NCBI RefSeq assembly: GCF_027922185.1
Contig: NZ_BSFE01000008.1
Span: 79,242 to 143,241, forward strand
DNA: 64,000 nucleotides
Origin: Maricaulis virginensis
Lineage (GTDB): Bacteria > Pseudomonadota > Alphaproteobacteria > Caulobacterales > Maricaulaceae
Direction: 5' to 3'
In this document: positions 42,528 to 50,279 of the stretch, in pieces
How the letters are laid out: each line of letters starts with the position of its first letter
How positions within the stretch are numbered: position 1 is the stretch's first letter
The notes under the pieces: model-generated
The model's input: the letters and a program-made list of their open reading frames with translations, nothing else
Told to the model about the DNA's origin: nothing
Database searches by the model: none
Made by a program: the position numbers and the translations under genes

Positions 42528-44923
42528 AATTCCCGCTTTCCTGGCTGAAATACCATCTCGAGACCGACGCCTCCCTGGAGGAGATCGCCGAGGCCATGAC
42601 CATGGCCGGGCTGGAGATCGAGGAAATCGACAATCCGCTGGAAAAGTTCGCGGATTTCTCGGTCTGCCATGTCATCGAGGCGGTGCAGCATCCCGATGCC
42701 GACAAGCTGCGGGTCTGCCGCGTGGCGACGAAGGACGGCGAGAAGCAGATCGTCTGCGGTGCGCCGAATGCCCGCACCGGCATGTATGCCGTCTATGCCC
42801 CGCTGGGAGCCTATATTCCGGGCCTCGACTTCGCGCTGGACAAGAAGCCGCGCAAGATCCGCGGCGTGGAAAGCCATGGCATGATGTGTTCGGCCCGCGA
42901 GCTGGAGCTGGGCGAGGATCATGACGGCATCATCGACCTGCCCGAGCCTTTCGAGGTCGGCACCCCGGCCGTGGTGGCGCTGGGCATGGCCGACCCGGTC
43001 ATCGATTTTGAAGTGACGCCGAACCGGCCGGACTGGCTGGGTGTGCGCGGCATTGCCCGCGACCTCGCCGCCACCGGTATCGGCACGCTGAAAACCCATG
43101 ACATCGAGAACATCCCCGGCAGCTTTACCTGCCCGGTGACGGTCGAGCTCGACTGGCCGGAAGCCTGTCCTGTCTTCGCCGGCCGCGTGATCCGCGGCGT
43201 GAAGAATGGCGAGAGCCCGGACTGGCTGAAAAAGGCGCTGAAGGCGATCGGTCTGCGTCCGATCAACTTCCTGGCCGATATCACCAACATGATCTCCTAC
43301 GATCGCTGCCGGCCGCTGCACGTTTATGACCTGGCCAAGCTGGACGGCCCGATCCGGGCCCGCCGCGGCAAGGGCGAGGCCGACCGGTTCGAGGCGCTGG
43401 ACAACAAGGAATACGTGCCGGGCGAGGATCAGTGCGTCATCGCCGACGACACGCATTGCCTGGGCTTTGGCGGGATCATGGGCGGTACCTGGTCCGGCGT
43501 GACGTCAGAGACGACCGATGTCTTTATCGAAAGCGCCTGGTTCGATCCGCAGATCACCCGCGCGACCGGCAAGGCGACGGGTATCGACTCGGACGCGAAA
43601 TACCGTTTCGAGCGCGGCGTCGATCCGGCTTCGGCAAAGGCCGGCATCGAGCAGGCCAGCGAGCTGATCCTGAAATTCTGCGGCGGTGAGGCATCAGAGA
43701 CGATTGTCGTTGGCGAGACCCCCGCGCCGCCTGCCGATATCGAATTTCCGCTGGCCGAGGTGAAGCGTCTGACCGGGCTCAACCTGCCGCGCGAAGAGAT
43801 CGTGCGCATTCTCGAAGCGCTCGGCTTTGCGCCGAAGGGCGAGGGCGATGTGCTGACGGTGGGCGTGCCCTCCTGGCGCATGGACTGCACCCAGAAGGCC
43901 GACCTCGTCGAGGAAGTCGCGAGAATCCACGGTTTCGACAAGCTGGACGCGCTTTCCCTGCCGCGCCCGCCCGTGCGCCGTGAAGCGCCGGCGACGGTGA
44001 TGCAATTGCGTGCCCGCTATGCCCGGCGGGCGCTGGCCGGCCGCGGCTATTCGGAAACCGTCACCTGGTCCTTCTGCGAGACGAAGCAGGCGGCCCTGTT
44101 CGGCGGCCATGGCGAAGGCCTGGCGCTGGAAAACCCGATCTCCTCGGAACTCGACGTGATGCGGCCGACGGCGCTGATCCACCTGCTCACCGCGCTGCAG
44201 GCCAATGCCGATCGCGGCCAGGCCGATCCGCGCCTGTTCGAGGTGGGCCCGGTCTATCTCACCGACAAACCGGACGGGCAGCGTCTCGTGGCGACCGGTG
44301 TGCGGCGTGTCGAGACGGGCCGACACTGGGCCGGGACCCGCCTGCCCGACGTGTTCGATGCCAAGGCCGATGCGCTGGCCGCGCTGGCTGCCGCCGGGGC
44401 CCCGGCCGACAGCCTCCAGGTCGCGGCCGAGGCGCGCGAATGGTGGCATCCGGGCCGGTCCGGCGTGCTGCGCCTCGGGCCGAAGAATGTGCTGGCCGAG
44501 TTCGGCGAGATCCACCCCGGCATCCTCAAGGCGCTGGATATCGACGGGCGCGTGCTCGCCTTCGAGATCGTGCTCGACAACATACCGCAGCCCAAGAAGG
44601 CTTCCGGCCTGAAGGCGCGTGGCCAGCTGGATCGCGCCGAGCTCCTTCCGGTGCATCGCGACTTCGCCTTCCTCGTCGGCAAGGACGTGCCGGCGGACAC
44701 GCTGATCCGGGCGGCAAAGGGCGCGGACAAGGCGCTGATTTCCGATGTCACCGTGTTCGACGTCTATGACGGCAAGGGCGTGCCGGACGGCCAGGTCTCG
44801 CTGGCCCTGGAGGTGACCCTGCAGCCGCGCGAGAAGACGCTGACCGACGAGGAAATCGATGCCGTTGCGGCCGTGATCGTGTCGAAGGTCGAGAAGGCGT
44901 CCGGCGGTACACTGCGCGGCTGA
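42524..44923 (+). CDS. pheT: Phenylalanine-tRNA ligase beta subunit
   Basis: A 799-residue beta subunit of usual length. Domains in order: catalytic-like B1 (MKFPLSWLKYH), the tRNA-binding OB domain (~40-150, VCHVIEAVQHPDADKLRVCR), B3/B4 and B5 (EARGLDSDAKYRFERG-type block reads TGIDSDAKYRFERGVDP), the editing region, and the C-terminal anticodon-binding FDX-ACB domain (VHRDFAFLVGKDVPAD). It pairs with PheS. The ATG overlaps the previous stop by four bases; a terminator follows. Confidence 0.97.
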   Translation: MKFPLSWLKYHLETDASLEEIAEAMTMAGLEIEEIDNPLEKFADFSVCHVIEAVQHPDADKLRVCRVATKDGEKQIVCGAPNARTGMYAVYAPLGAYIPGLDFALDKKPRKIRGVESHGMMCSARELELGEDHDGIIDLPEPFEVGTPAVVALGMADPVIDFEVTPNRPDWLGVRGIARDLAATGIGTLKTHDIENIPGSFTCPVTVELDWPEACPVFAGRVIRGVKNGESPDWLKKALKAIGLRPINFLADITNMISYDRCRPLHVYDLAKLDGPIRARRGKGEADRFEALDNKEYVPGEDQCVIADDTHCLGFGGIMGGTWSGVTSETTDVFIESAWFDPQITRATGKATGIDSDAKYRFERGVDPASAKAGIEQASELILKFCGGEASETIVVGETPAPPADIEFPLAEVKRLTGLNLPREEIVRILEALGFAPKGEGDVLTVGVPSWRMDCTQKADLVEEVARIHGFDKLDALSLPRPPVRREAPATVMQLRARYARRALAGRGYSETVTWSFCETKQAALFGGHGEGLALENPISSELDVMRPTALIHLLTALQANADRGQADPRLFEVGPVYLTDKPDGQRLVATGVRRVETGRHWAGTRLPDVFDAKADALAALAAAGAPADSLQVAAEAREWWHPGRSGVLRLGPKNVLAEFGEIHPGILKALDIDGRVLAFEIVLDNIPQPKKASGLKARGQLDRAELLPVHRDFAFLVGKDVPADTLIRAAKGADKALISDVTVFDVYDGKGVPDGQVSLALEVTLQPREKTLTDEEIDAVAAVIVSKVEKASGGTLRG

Positions 44924-44958
44924 CCGGCCAGAATTCGCGTCTGAGGAGAATGTGTTGG

Positions 44959-44993
44959 CGCCGCTTTCTCCCATGCGGGGAAAGCGGCGTTTT
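44959..44993 (+). terminator. Rho-independent terminator of pheT
   Basis: CGCCGCTTTC (44959-44968) pairs with GAAAGCGGCG (44980-44989), followed by TTTTC. Confidence 0.8.
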
Positions 44994-45125
44994 CTTGTGT
45001 CTGGAGACCGGAAAAATCAAAAATCGCGCCTCAGGCGTATGGTCGCGGGACGCCACAGCCGCTAGTATGGTTAACGACATCTTGCTAGCGGCAGAGGCAG
45101 TGGGGGCCTCGGAGAGGCGGACCGA

Positions 45126-46535
45126 ATGCTTGAAAGAGTGACGGCCCTGCTGGCCCAGTCTGCGGCGACACTCCTTGTCGTCATCGGGCTCGTGGCCATT
45201 CTCGGCTTTACCCATTCGCGGGCCTATCGGGCCGGTTATTGCGCGAGCCAGTATTGTTCCGAGGAGGGCCGCAGCTGGTGGCCCTTCGGTCGCGATCGAG
45301 ACCGCCATTACAGCGGCCCGACCCGTGTGACGGCCGGTCCGACGGACCGGACGCCGGGCAGTCCCTACAGCTCGGGCTATACCGACTATCCCGATGCGGG
45401 CAGCACGTCCTATTCGACGGGGACCCCATACACAGAAAGCCCGGCCTATCCCTATGGCGACACCGGCCCCACAGGCCTGCCGCTGTCATCGACCGTCGCC
45501 GGCCCGGCCACCGCTGCGGGCGCGCCGCGCTATCGCTATGGCGGGCCCGGCTTCGGCTTCCGGCCGGGCCGGCAGATCTGCGGCGTACGCGCTCCGCAGA
45601 TCGAGGATGCCGATATCGCCCGCTGCTGGCTGCGTGTCGGCGATGCCTATCAGGCCGTCGGCCAGATCGAACGGGCGCGCGAGGCCTGGGACGAGGCCCT
45701 GCTGGTGGGATCATCCGTCGGCGGCGCCCAGGCGTCCCTGGTCGCGCACCGCCGTCTCCAGGCCGCAATCCTTGAACGCTCCTGCCCGACCAGCCAGCGC
45801 AGTCTGGAACGCATCGCCTACGGCTTCAGCCAGACCGAGGATTCCGGCGATATCGTCGGGCTCGACCTGCGCCAGCGGGCCCTGTCGGCGCTGGGCTATT
45901 ACAATGGCGTGATCGACGGCACCTACGGTCCGATGACCCGCCGTTCTGTGCGCGATTTCCAGGGCGATATGGGTTTCGACCAGACCGGCGCCCTGACGCC
46001 GGCCCAGACCGTGACCCTGGCCTGCCATGCCGCCCTGACCGCACGCGACACCCATGCCCAGAACCTGGTGGGCATCATGTTCGCGACCGGGCTGGGGCTG
46101 GAACAGAATATCGATACCGCGCTGGAATGGCTGGAAGAAGCCGCCGAGCGCGGTCATGGCGGCGCCAATTTCAACCTCGCCCTGATCTACGGCACCGGCA
46201 CGGTGCAGGGCAGCTACCGGCTGTGCGGCATCGTGGAAAGCCCCGAGCGCGCCGACAGCTATCTGCGCCGCGCGGCCGATCTGGGCCATGACCGGGCGAT
46301 CGCCCTGCGGCGCTTTGCCGGCCGTTCCGAAGCCCCGGCCGAGCGCTGGTCGCGGATCTCCGACCAGCTCCTGCGCGAGGCCGAGCGCAATGGCGACCGT
46401 TTCTATCTGGCCTGGCAGCGGCGGGTCGACGAGATGCGCCGGGCCAACGGCCAGCAGCTCGACCAGCCCGGCTGTTACCAGGCCGCACTCGACGGCACCC
46501 GCACCGCCCAGGGCGGTAGCGGCACCCGGCACTGA
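45126..46535 (+). CDS. Envelope protein with peptidoglycan-binding and Sel1-like repeats
   Basis: A 469-residue protein with an N-terminal membrane helix (~13-30, AATLLVVIGLVAILGFTHSR). Residues ~60-145 are a low-complexity Ser/Thr/Pro/Tyr/Gly linker. A peptidoglycan_binding_1-type domain follows (RQRALSALGYYNGVIDGTYG, PMTRRSVRDFQ), then Sel1/TPR-like repeats (AQNLVGIMFATGLGLEQNID, ALEWLEEAAERGHGGANFNL, DSYLRRAADLGHDRAIALRR). It probably sits in the periplasm and contacts the cell wall. It is upstream of a His-rich lipoprotein. Confidence 0.82.
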   Translation: MLERVTALLAQSAATLLVVIGLVAILGFTHSRAYRAGYCASQYCSEEGRSWWPFGRDRDRHYSGPTRVTAGPTDRTPGSPYSSGYTDYPDAGSTSYSTGTPYTESPAYPYGDTGPTGLPLSSTVAGPATAAGAPRYRYGGPGFGFRPGRQICGVRAPQIEDADIARCWLRVGDAYQAVGQIERAREAWDEALLVGSSVGGAQASLVAHRRLQAAILERSCPTSQRSLERIAYGFSQTEDSGDIVGLDLRQRALSALGYYNGVIDGTYGPMTRRSVRDFQGDMGFDQTGALTPAQTVTLACHAALTARDTHAQNLVGIMFATGLGLEQNIDTALEWLEEAAERGHGGANFNLALIYGTGTVQGSYRLCGIVESPERADSYLRRAADLGHDRAIALRRFAGRSEAPAERWSRISDQLLREAERNGDRFYLAWQRRVDEMRRANGQQLDQPGCYQAALDGTRTAQGGSGTRH

Positions 46536-46570
46536 GGCCGGCCATGCGAAATGACGAGAGGAAAAGTGCA

Positions 46571-47167
46571 ATGAAAAAGGCGGCAGTCCTGCTCCTCGCG
46601 GCCACGGCCCTTTCGGCCTGCGGTCACGGTTATTCCGGACATCACGGCCCGTCGGCGCCCTATATCCCGCCACCGCCCGATCACTACCGGCCGATAGACA
46701 CGGTCAGCCCTGCCATCGCCATGTGCGAAGTCGACACGCTGGCCGAACAGCGCCTGGCGATGCTGGAGGAAGTGCACGGCTATCGCGAGGCGATCCGCGC
46801 CGAGCCGGGGCACCGGTCCGACATGGCCGATACCGAGACCCAGGAAATCATCGCCGCCTTCGAGACCGATCTGGACGCGTCCTACCGTTTTGCCACCGCG
46901 TCCTGCCGCACCTATAATCGCTGCCTGGAAGAGAACCGGTTTGCCGAGGCCGCCTGCCAGGACTCCGCCGCGATGTGGCATGACGGGCAGGACCGGTTCC
47001 ACGACCTGTCAGAGCGCCTGTCACTCGTGCGCGAACGCGTCGCCGAGGACTGCAATGACTGCCGTCCCGAGCACGGGCGCGGCCGAGACCGTCATGGACG
47101 CCGCGATCATCGGCACCATGACCGCGATGATCTGATGGGTTCGGTCTTCTCGACCAGCGATCACTGA
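46571..47167 (+). CDS. Putative lipoprotein with histidine-rich tail
   Basis: A 198-residue protein with a lipoprotein signal (AATALSACG, lipobox LSAC). The mature N-terminus is His/Pro rich. The middle (~55-150) is helical with several Cys (MCEVDTLAEQRL, ASCRTYNRCLEENR). The C-terminus is an Arg/His/Asp run (GRGRDRHGRRDHRHHDRDD), a possible metal-binding tail. A purine-rich ribosome site lies before MKKAAV (46571). It is 35 bp after the peptidoglycan-binding gene and convergent with the CDF gene. No family is recognised. Confidence 0.75.
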   Translation: MKKAAVLLLAATALSACGHGYSGHHGPSAPYIPPPPDHYRPIDTVSPAIAMCEVDTLAEQRLAMLEEVHGYREAIRAEPGHRSDMADTETQEIIAAFETDLDASYRFATASCRTYNRCLEENRFAEAACQDSAAMWHDGQDRFHDLSERLSLVRERVAEDCNDCRPEHGRGRDRHGRRDHRHHDRDDLMGSVFSTSDH

Positions 47168-47181
47168 TACCGGACAGGTGG

Positions 47182-47817
47182 CTATTCGCCGGGGGCCGCG
47201 TGAGCCGTCGCATGGCGGCGTTCTGCCAGCGCCTTCGACAGGATCTGCATCGCCGACCAGACAAACAGCCCGGCCATGCCCGCCGCGACGATCATGTCGG
47301 GCCAGTGCGTGCCCGTGAAGGCAACCAGGCCGGCCGACCCGAACACGGCGACATTGCCGATGGCGTCATTGCGCGAGCACAGCCAGACCGAACGGACATT
47401 GGCGTCGCCCTCGCGCCAGCGCATCAGGATCACGACACTCGCCAGGTTCGCCGCGAGGGCAAGAATGGCGATCGAGCCCATCACGGTGGCGTCCGGTTCC
47501 GTCTCGAAAAAGGCGCGGTAGAGCGCCAGCGCCAGCACGAAACCGCCCATCACGAACAGGCTTCCGGCTTTCACCAGAGCCGCATTCGCCCGCCACATCA
47601 GCGGCCTGCCGATGACCCAGAGCGACAGGCCATAGGTCGCGGCATCGCCGATAAAGTCCAGCGCGTCGGCCTTGAGTGCCTGCGAGCGGGCAGCGGCGCC
47701 GGCCAGCATCTCGACGGCAAACATGCCGGCATTGATTGCGATGACGATCCAAAGCGCGCGGCGGAAAGCGCGCGACGTGCCGTCGAATTCCTCATTGTGG
47801 CAGCATCCCGCCGACAT
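47182..47817 (-). CDS. Cation transporter, CDF superfamily-like
   Basis: A 211-residue membrane protein resembling the short cation diffusion facilitator/CzcD-like transporters. Six helices can be read. The first transport-site motif is ALKADALDFIGDAATYG (DxxxD) and the second is SVWLCSRNDAIGNVAV (equivalent of HxxxD, here NDAIGN). The N-terminus has MSAGCCHNEE with a Cys pair and His. AGGAGA 7 bp upstream supports ATG 47817 over a GTG 21 bp upstream. It is divergent from a MerR regulator with a MerR-type promoter, typical of metal efflux. Confidence 0.88.
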   Translation of the reverse strand: MSAGCCHNEEFDGTSRAFRRALWIVIAINAGMFAVEMLAGAAARSQALKADALDFIGDAATYGLSLWVIGRPLMWRANAALVKAGSLFVMGGFVLALALYRAFFETEPDATVMGSIAILALAANLASVVILMRWREGDANVRSVWLCSRNDAIGNVAVFGSAGLVAFTGTHWPDMIVAAGMAGLFVWSAMQILSKALAERRHATAHAAPGE

Positions 47818-47850
47818 TGGCGTCTCCTGACTTGTCACCTGTCGATTCGA

Positions 47851-47881
47851 ACCCTAATTGCTATAGCGACTAGAGGTTCAA
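47851..47881 (-). promoter_or_regulatory. MerR-type promoter with 19-bp spacer driving the CDF gene
   Basis: On the minus strand, TTGAAC (47881-47876), a 19-bp spacer and TAGGGT (47856-47851). The long spacer contains the partly symmetric CTCTAG-TCG-CTATAG core expected for a MerR-family activator that unwinds an over-long promoter on metal binding. Confidence 0.7.
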
Positions 47882-47889
47882 GACGAAAA

Positions 47890-48342
47890 ATGACAGATCT
47901 TTCCATCGGCCGTCTGGCCACGCTCTCGGGTGTGAAAGTCCCGACCATTCGTTATTACGAGTCCATCGGCATGCTCGACGCACCGCCGCGCTCGCCGGGC
48001 GGGCAGCGCCGTTATGACGACGATCACCTGGAACAATTGCGCTTTATCCGTCACGGGCGCGAGCTGGGCTTCGGGCTGGACGATCTGCGTGCGCTGCAGG
48101 ACCTGTCCGCCCGGCCGGACCGCTCCTGCGAGGAGGCCGACGGCATCGCCCGCAAACAGCTGGCCGAGGTCGAGCGCCGCATTGCCGGGCTGGAAGCGGT
48201 GCGGCGCGAGCTTGAGCGCATGGTGGAGCGCTGTTCGCATGGCGTGGTCGACGAGTGCCGCGTGATCCAGACCCTGTCCGACCATCATCTGTGCGCCGGC
48301 GATCATGCGCCGGATCACCAGACCGCACTGCGGGATACGTGA
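47890..48342 (+). CDS. MerR family metal-responsive transcriptional regulator
   Basis: A 150-residue MerR regulator. N-terminal winged HTH: MTDLSIGRLATLSGVKVPTI, then RYYESIGMLDAPPRSPGGQR. A long coiled-coil helix (~80-118) follows. The C-terminus has Cys/His ligands: CSHGVVDECRV and HHLCAGDHAPDHQ, resembling CadR/PbrR/ZntR-type sensors of Cd, Pb or Zn. Its start is only 9 bp from the candidate -35 of the divergent transporter promoter, so it should bind in that gap and control both genes. The metal is not determinable by eye. Confidence 0.93.
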   Translation: MTDLSIGRLATLSGVKVPTIRYYESIGMLDAPPRSPGGQRRYDDDHLEQLRFIRHGRELGFGLDDLRALQDLSARPDRSCEEADGIARKQLAEVERRIAGLEAVRRELERMVERCSHGVVDECRVIQTLSDHHLCAGDHAPDHQTALRDT

Positions 48343-48412
48343 CGGCGTATTCCCGCTGTTGTGCGTGACGCCGGTGTGGCCTCCTTCCGCGCGAAACCGG
48401 GAGGATGCATTC

Positions 48413-48913
48413 ATGAAACACGTCGCTGCCGGCCTGGCACTGTGTGCCCTGGCCGCACCGCCCCTGACCGCTCAGTCCGTCCACGCCGGCGACGATCTTG
48501 AAACCGTTTTCGACACGCTCGACCGGCGCCTGTTCGACGTCGGCTTCAACACCTGCAATCTGGAAGAGTCGGCATCGCTGGTCGCCGAGGACCTCGAATT
48601 CTACCACGACCAGGGCGGCGTGACGCACGGCCGCGATGCCTTCATCGCCACGATGGAGCAGAATATCTGCAACGGGCGGCAGACCATCCGGCGTGAGCGC
48701 GTGGACGGCAGTTTCCGCCTCGAGCGGTTGTACGAAGAGGGCACGCTCTACGGTGTCATCCAGTTCGGGTCCCACCGCTTCCTGATCGTCGACGATACCG
48801 GCCATGCCGAGCCGACCGGCCTGGCCGAGTTCGCGCATCTCTGGCTGCTCAACGATGATGGCGTGTGGGAATTGTCACGCGTCCTGTCCTACGCGCACCG
48901 TGCGCCCGAATAG
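48413..48913 (+). CDS. Secreted nuclear transport factor 2-like protein
   Basis: A 166-residue exported protein with signal peptide (~1-21, ALAAPPLTAQ). The rest is an SnoaL/DUF4440-like NTF2 fold: FDTLDRRLFDVGFNTCNLEE, EFYHDQGGVTHGRDAFIATM and GLAEFAHLWLLNDDGVWELS. Two Cys (NTCNLEE, NICNGRQ) may pair. A GGGAGGA ribosome site precedes MKHVAAG. Such domains bind small hydrophobic ligands or catalyse isomerisations; role unknown. It follows the MerR gene by 70 bp but is probably independent. Confidence 0.85.
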   Translation: MKHVAAGLALCALAAPPLTAQSVHAGDDLETVFDTLDRRLFDVGFNTCNLEESASLVAEDLEFYHDQGGVTHGRDAFIATMEQNICNGRQTIRRERVDGSFRLERLYEEGTLYGVIQFGSHRFLIVDDTGHAEPTGLAEFAHLWLLNDDGVWELSRVLSYAHRAPE

Positions 48914-48919
48914 GAAGGC

Positions 48920-49453
48920 TCACACCGTATCGAAGGCCGGATGATAGTGGACCCGGCAGGGCCCGGCGGCGGGATCGGCCGGGCGGTCGCCCAGGGCGAG
49001 GCGCTGGAAAGCGTCGGCGTGCTCGCCTTCGGGATCCCCGCTCCAGTACCAGTCCATTTGCGCCGCTGGCGCGAAACCGAAGCGGCTGTAATAACCCGGA
49101 TCGCCCAGCACGACGCACCAGGGCACGCCCAGTGTGCGCAGATAGTCCAGCCCGGCATTGATCAGTGCCTCGCCGATGCCGCGCTTCTGGTGTTCCGGCG
49201 TCACGGCGACGGGGGCCAGGCCGACGCCATAGGCCTGCGAGCCGTTTGCCGCGATCGCCGTCACCGGCGAGAACATCACCGCGCCCACGACCCGTCCGTG
49301 ATCCTCGGCGACGAGTTCCAGCGTGTCGGCATCGGCAGCGCGCAGGGTGACGACGAGCTGCGCTTCGGCGGGCGTCGGGAAAGCCGCTTTCAGAACGGCG
49401 TCGACCCCGGCGTGATCGCCGGGGTCGCAGCTGCGGATCTGCATGTGCGGCAC
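48920..49453 (-). CDS. GNAT family N-acetyltransferase (YhbS-like)
   Basis: A 177-residue acetyltransferase. Motif A is VTPEHQKRGIGEALINAGLD, the acetyl-CoA pyrophosphate loop. GDPGYYSRFGFAPAAQMDW is the motif B region typical of YhbS-type proteins. A start at 49444 (MQIRSC) is a slightly shorter option. Substrate unknown. It follows the DUF1134 gene by 3 bp in the same orientation. Confidence 0.92.
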   Translation of the reverse strand: MPHMQIRSCDPGDHAGVDAVLKAAFPTPAEAQLVVTLRAADADTLELVAEDHGRVVGAVMFSPVTAIAANGSQAYGVGLAPVAVTPEHQKRGIGEALINAGLDYLRTLGVPWCVVLGDPGYYSRFGFAPAAQMDWYWSGDPEGEHADAFQRLALGDRPADPAAGPCRVHYHPAFDTV

Positions 49454-49456
49454 TCC

Positions 49457-50053
49457 CTAGAAGGGCAGCCAGGCCCGGCGGCGCGAATAGGCCAGATAGC
49501 CCACATTCGCACCGGCGCGCAGGCCGACGCCCGAACGGATCGGGGCAAGGGTGACATCATCGGCGCGCTGATAGTTCACGCCCATGCCGGCGATCAGATA
49601 GGCCGAACCCTCCACGCCGGGATAGCGCTGGAAGAGGCGGTCGGGGTCGTCCAGATTATAGACCAGAACGAAGACACGGCTGGCATTGCCGCCTGTGTCG
49701 AAACCGATCGACGGGCCGCGCCAGTAGACTTTCTCTCGCACGCCGTTCTTCATCGTCAGATAGCCCTCGCCATACCGCAGCCCCACACCGACAGCACCGG
49801 CGACTTCCTCGCCGGCGACATAGCCGACCGGGCGGCCCAGGTCGGAGAAGACACGCTCGAGCACGCTGGCCGCAGCTTCGGCGGTGACACCGAAGAAATC
49901 GGATACGGCATCGACAAGCTCGTCCTGGGAATAGGTGTCGACGGGTTCGGAATACTGGCTCGGCTGTCCGTACTCGGGATCCTGGGCCAGGGCCGTGCCG
50001 GCCACGCCGAGGGCGAGGCTGGCAGCAATCGTCAACAGGGCACGCATGGGCAT
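49457..50053 (-). CDS. DUF1134 (EipA-type) envelope protein
   Basis: A 198-residue secreted protein. A signal peptide (~1-23, SLALGVAGTALAQ) is followed by YSQDELVDAVSDFFGVTAEA, GVGLRYGEGYLTMKNG, KVYWRGPSIGFDTGGNASRV and FVLVYNLDDPDRLFQRYPGV, the DUF1134 signature. In Brucella the member EipA is needed for envelope integrity and works with cell-wall and O-polysaccharide pathways. The start could be ATG 50047. Divergent from the M3 peptidase. Confidence 0.93.
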   Translation of the reverse strand: MPMRALLTIAASLALGVAGTALAQDPEYGQPSQYSEPVDTYSQDELVDAVSDFFGVTAEAAASVLERVFSDLGRPVGYVAGEEVAGAVGVGLRYGEGYLTMKNGVREKVYWRGPSIGFDTGGNASRVFVLVYNLDDPDRLFQRYPGVEGSAYLIAGMGVNYQRADDVTLAPIRSGVGLRAGANVGYLAYSRRRAWLPF

Positions 50054-50279
50054 CTCCGTTCAGATCTGCGGTCCCGCCGAATGTGGTGACCGAATAGGGC
50101 GAGACAGCGGCGAAACGCTTTACGTCCGGTTAAGTTGCACATCGGCGCTGTCACCGGACCGGGGTGTTTCGCCTGCCGGGGGCGCTGCGGCAGCGTTGCA
50201 AGATGGTGAAATCTTCATTTTCGCGAAAGGCACGCACCCGTTAGGCTGGCCGCTGAATTTCTTCTTGGGGAGACCAGAC

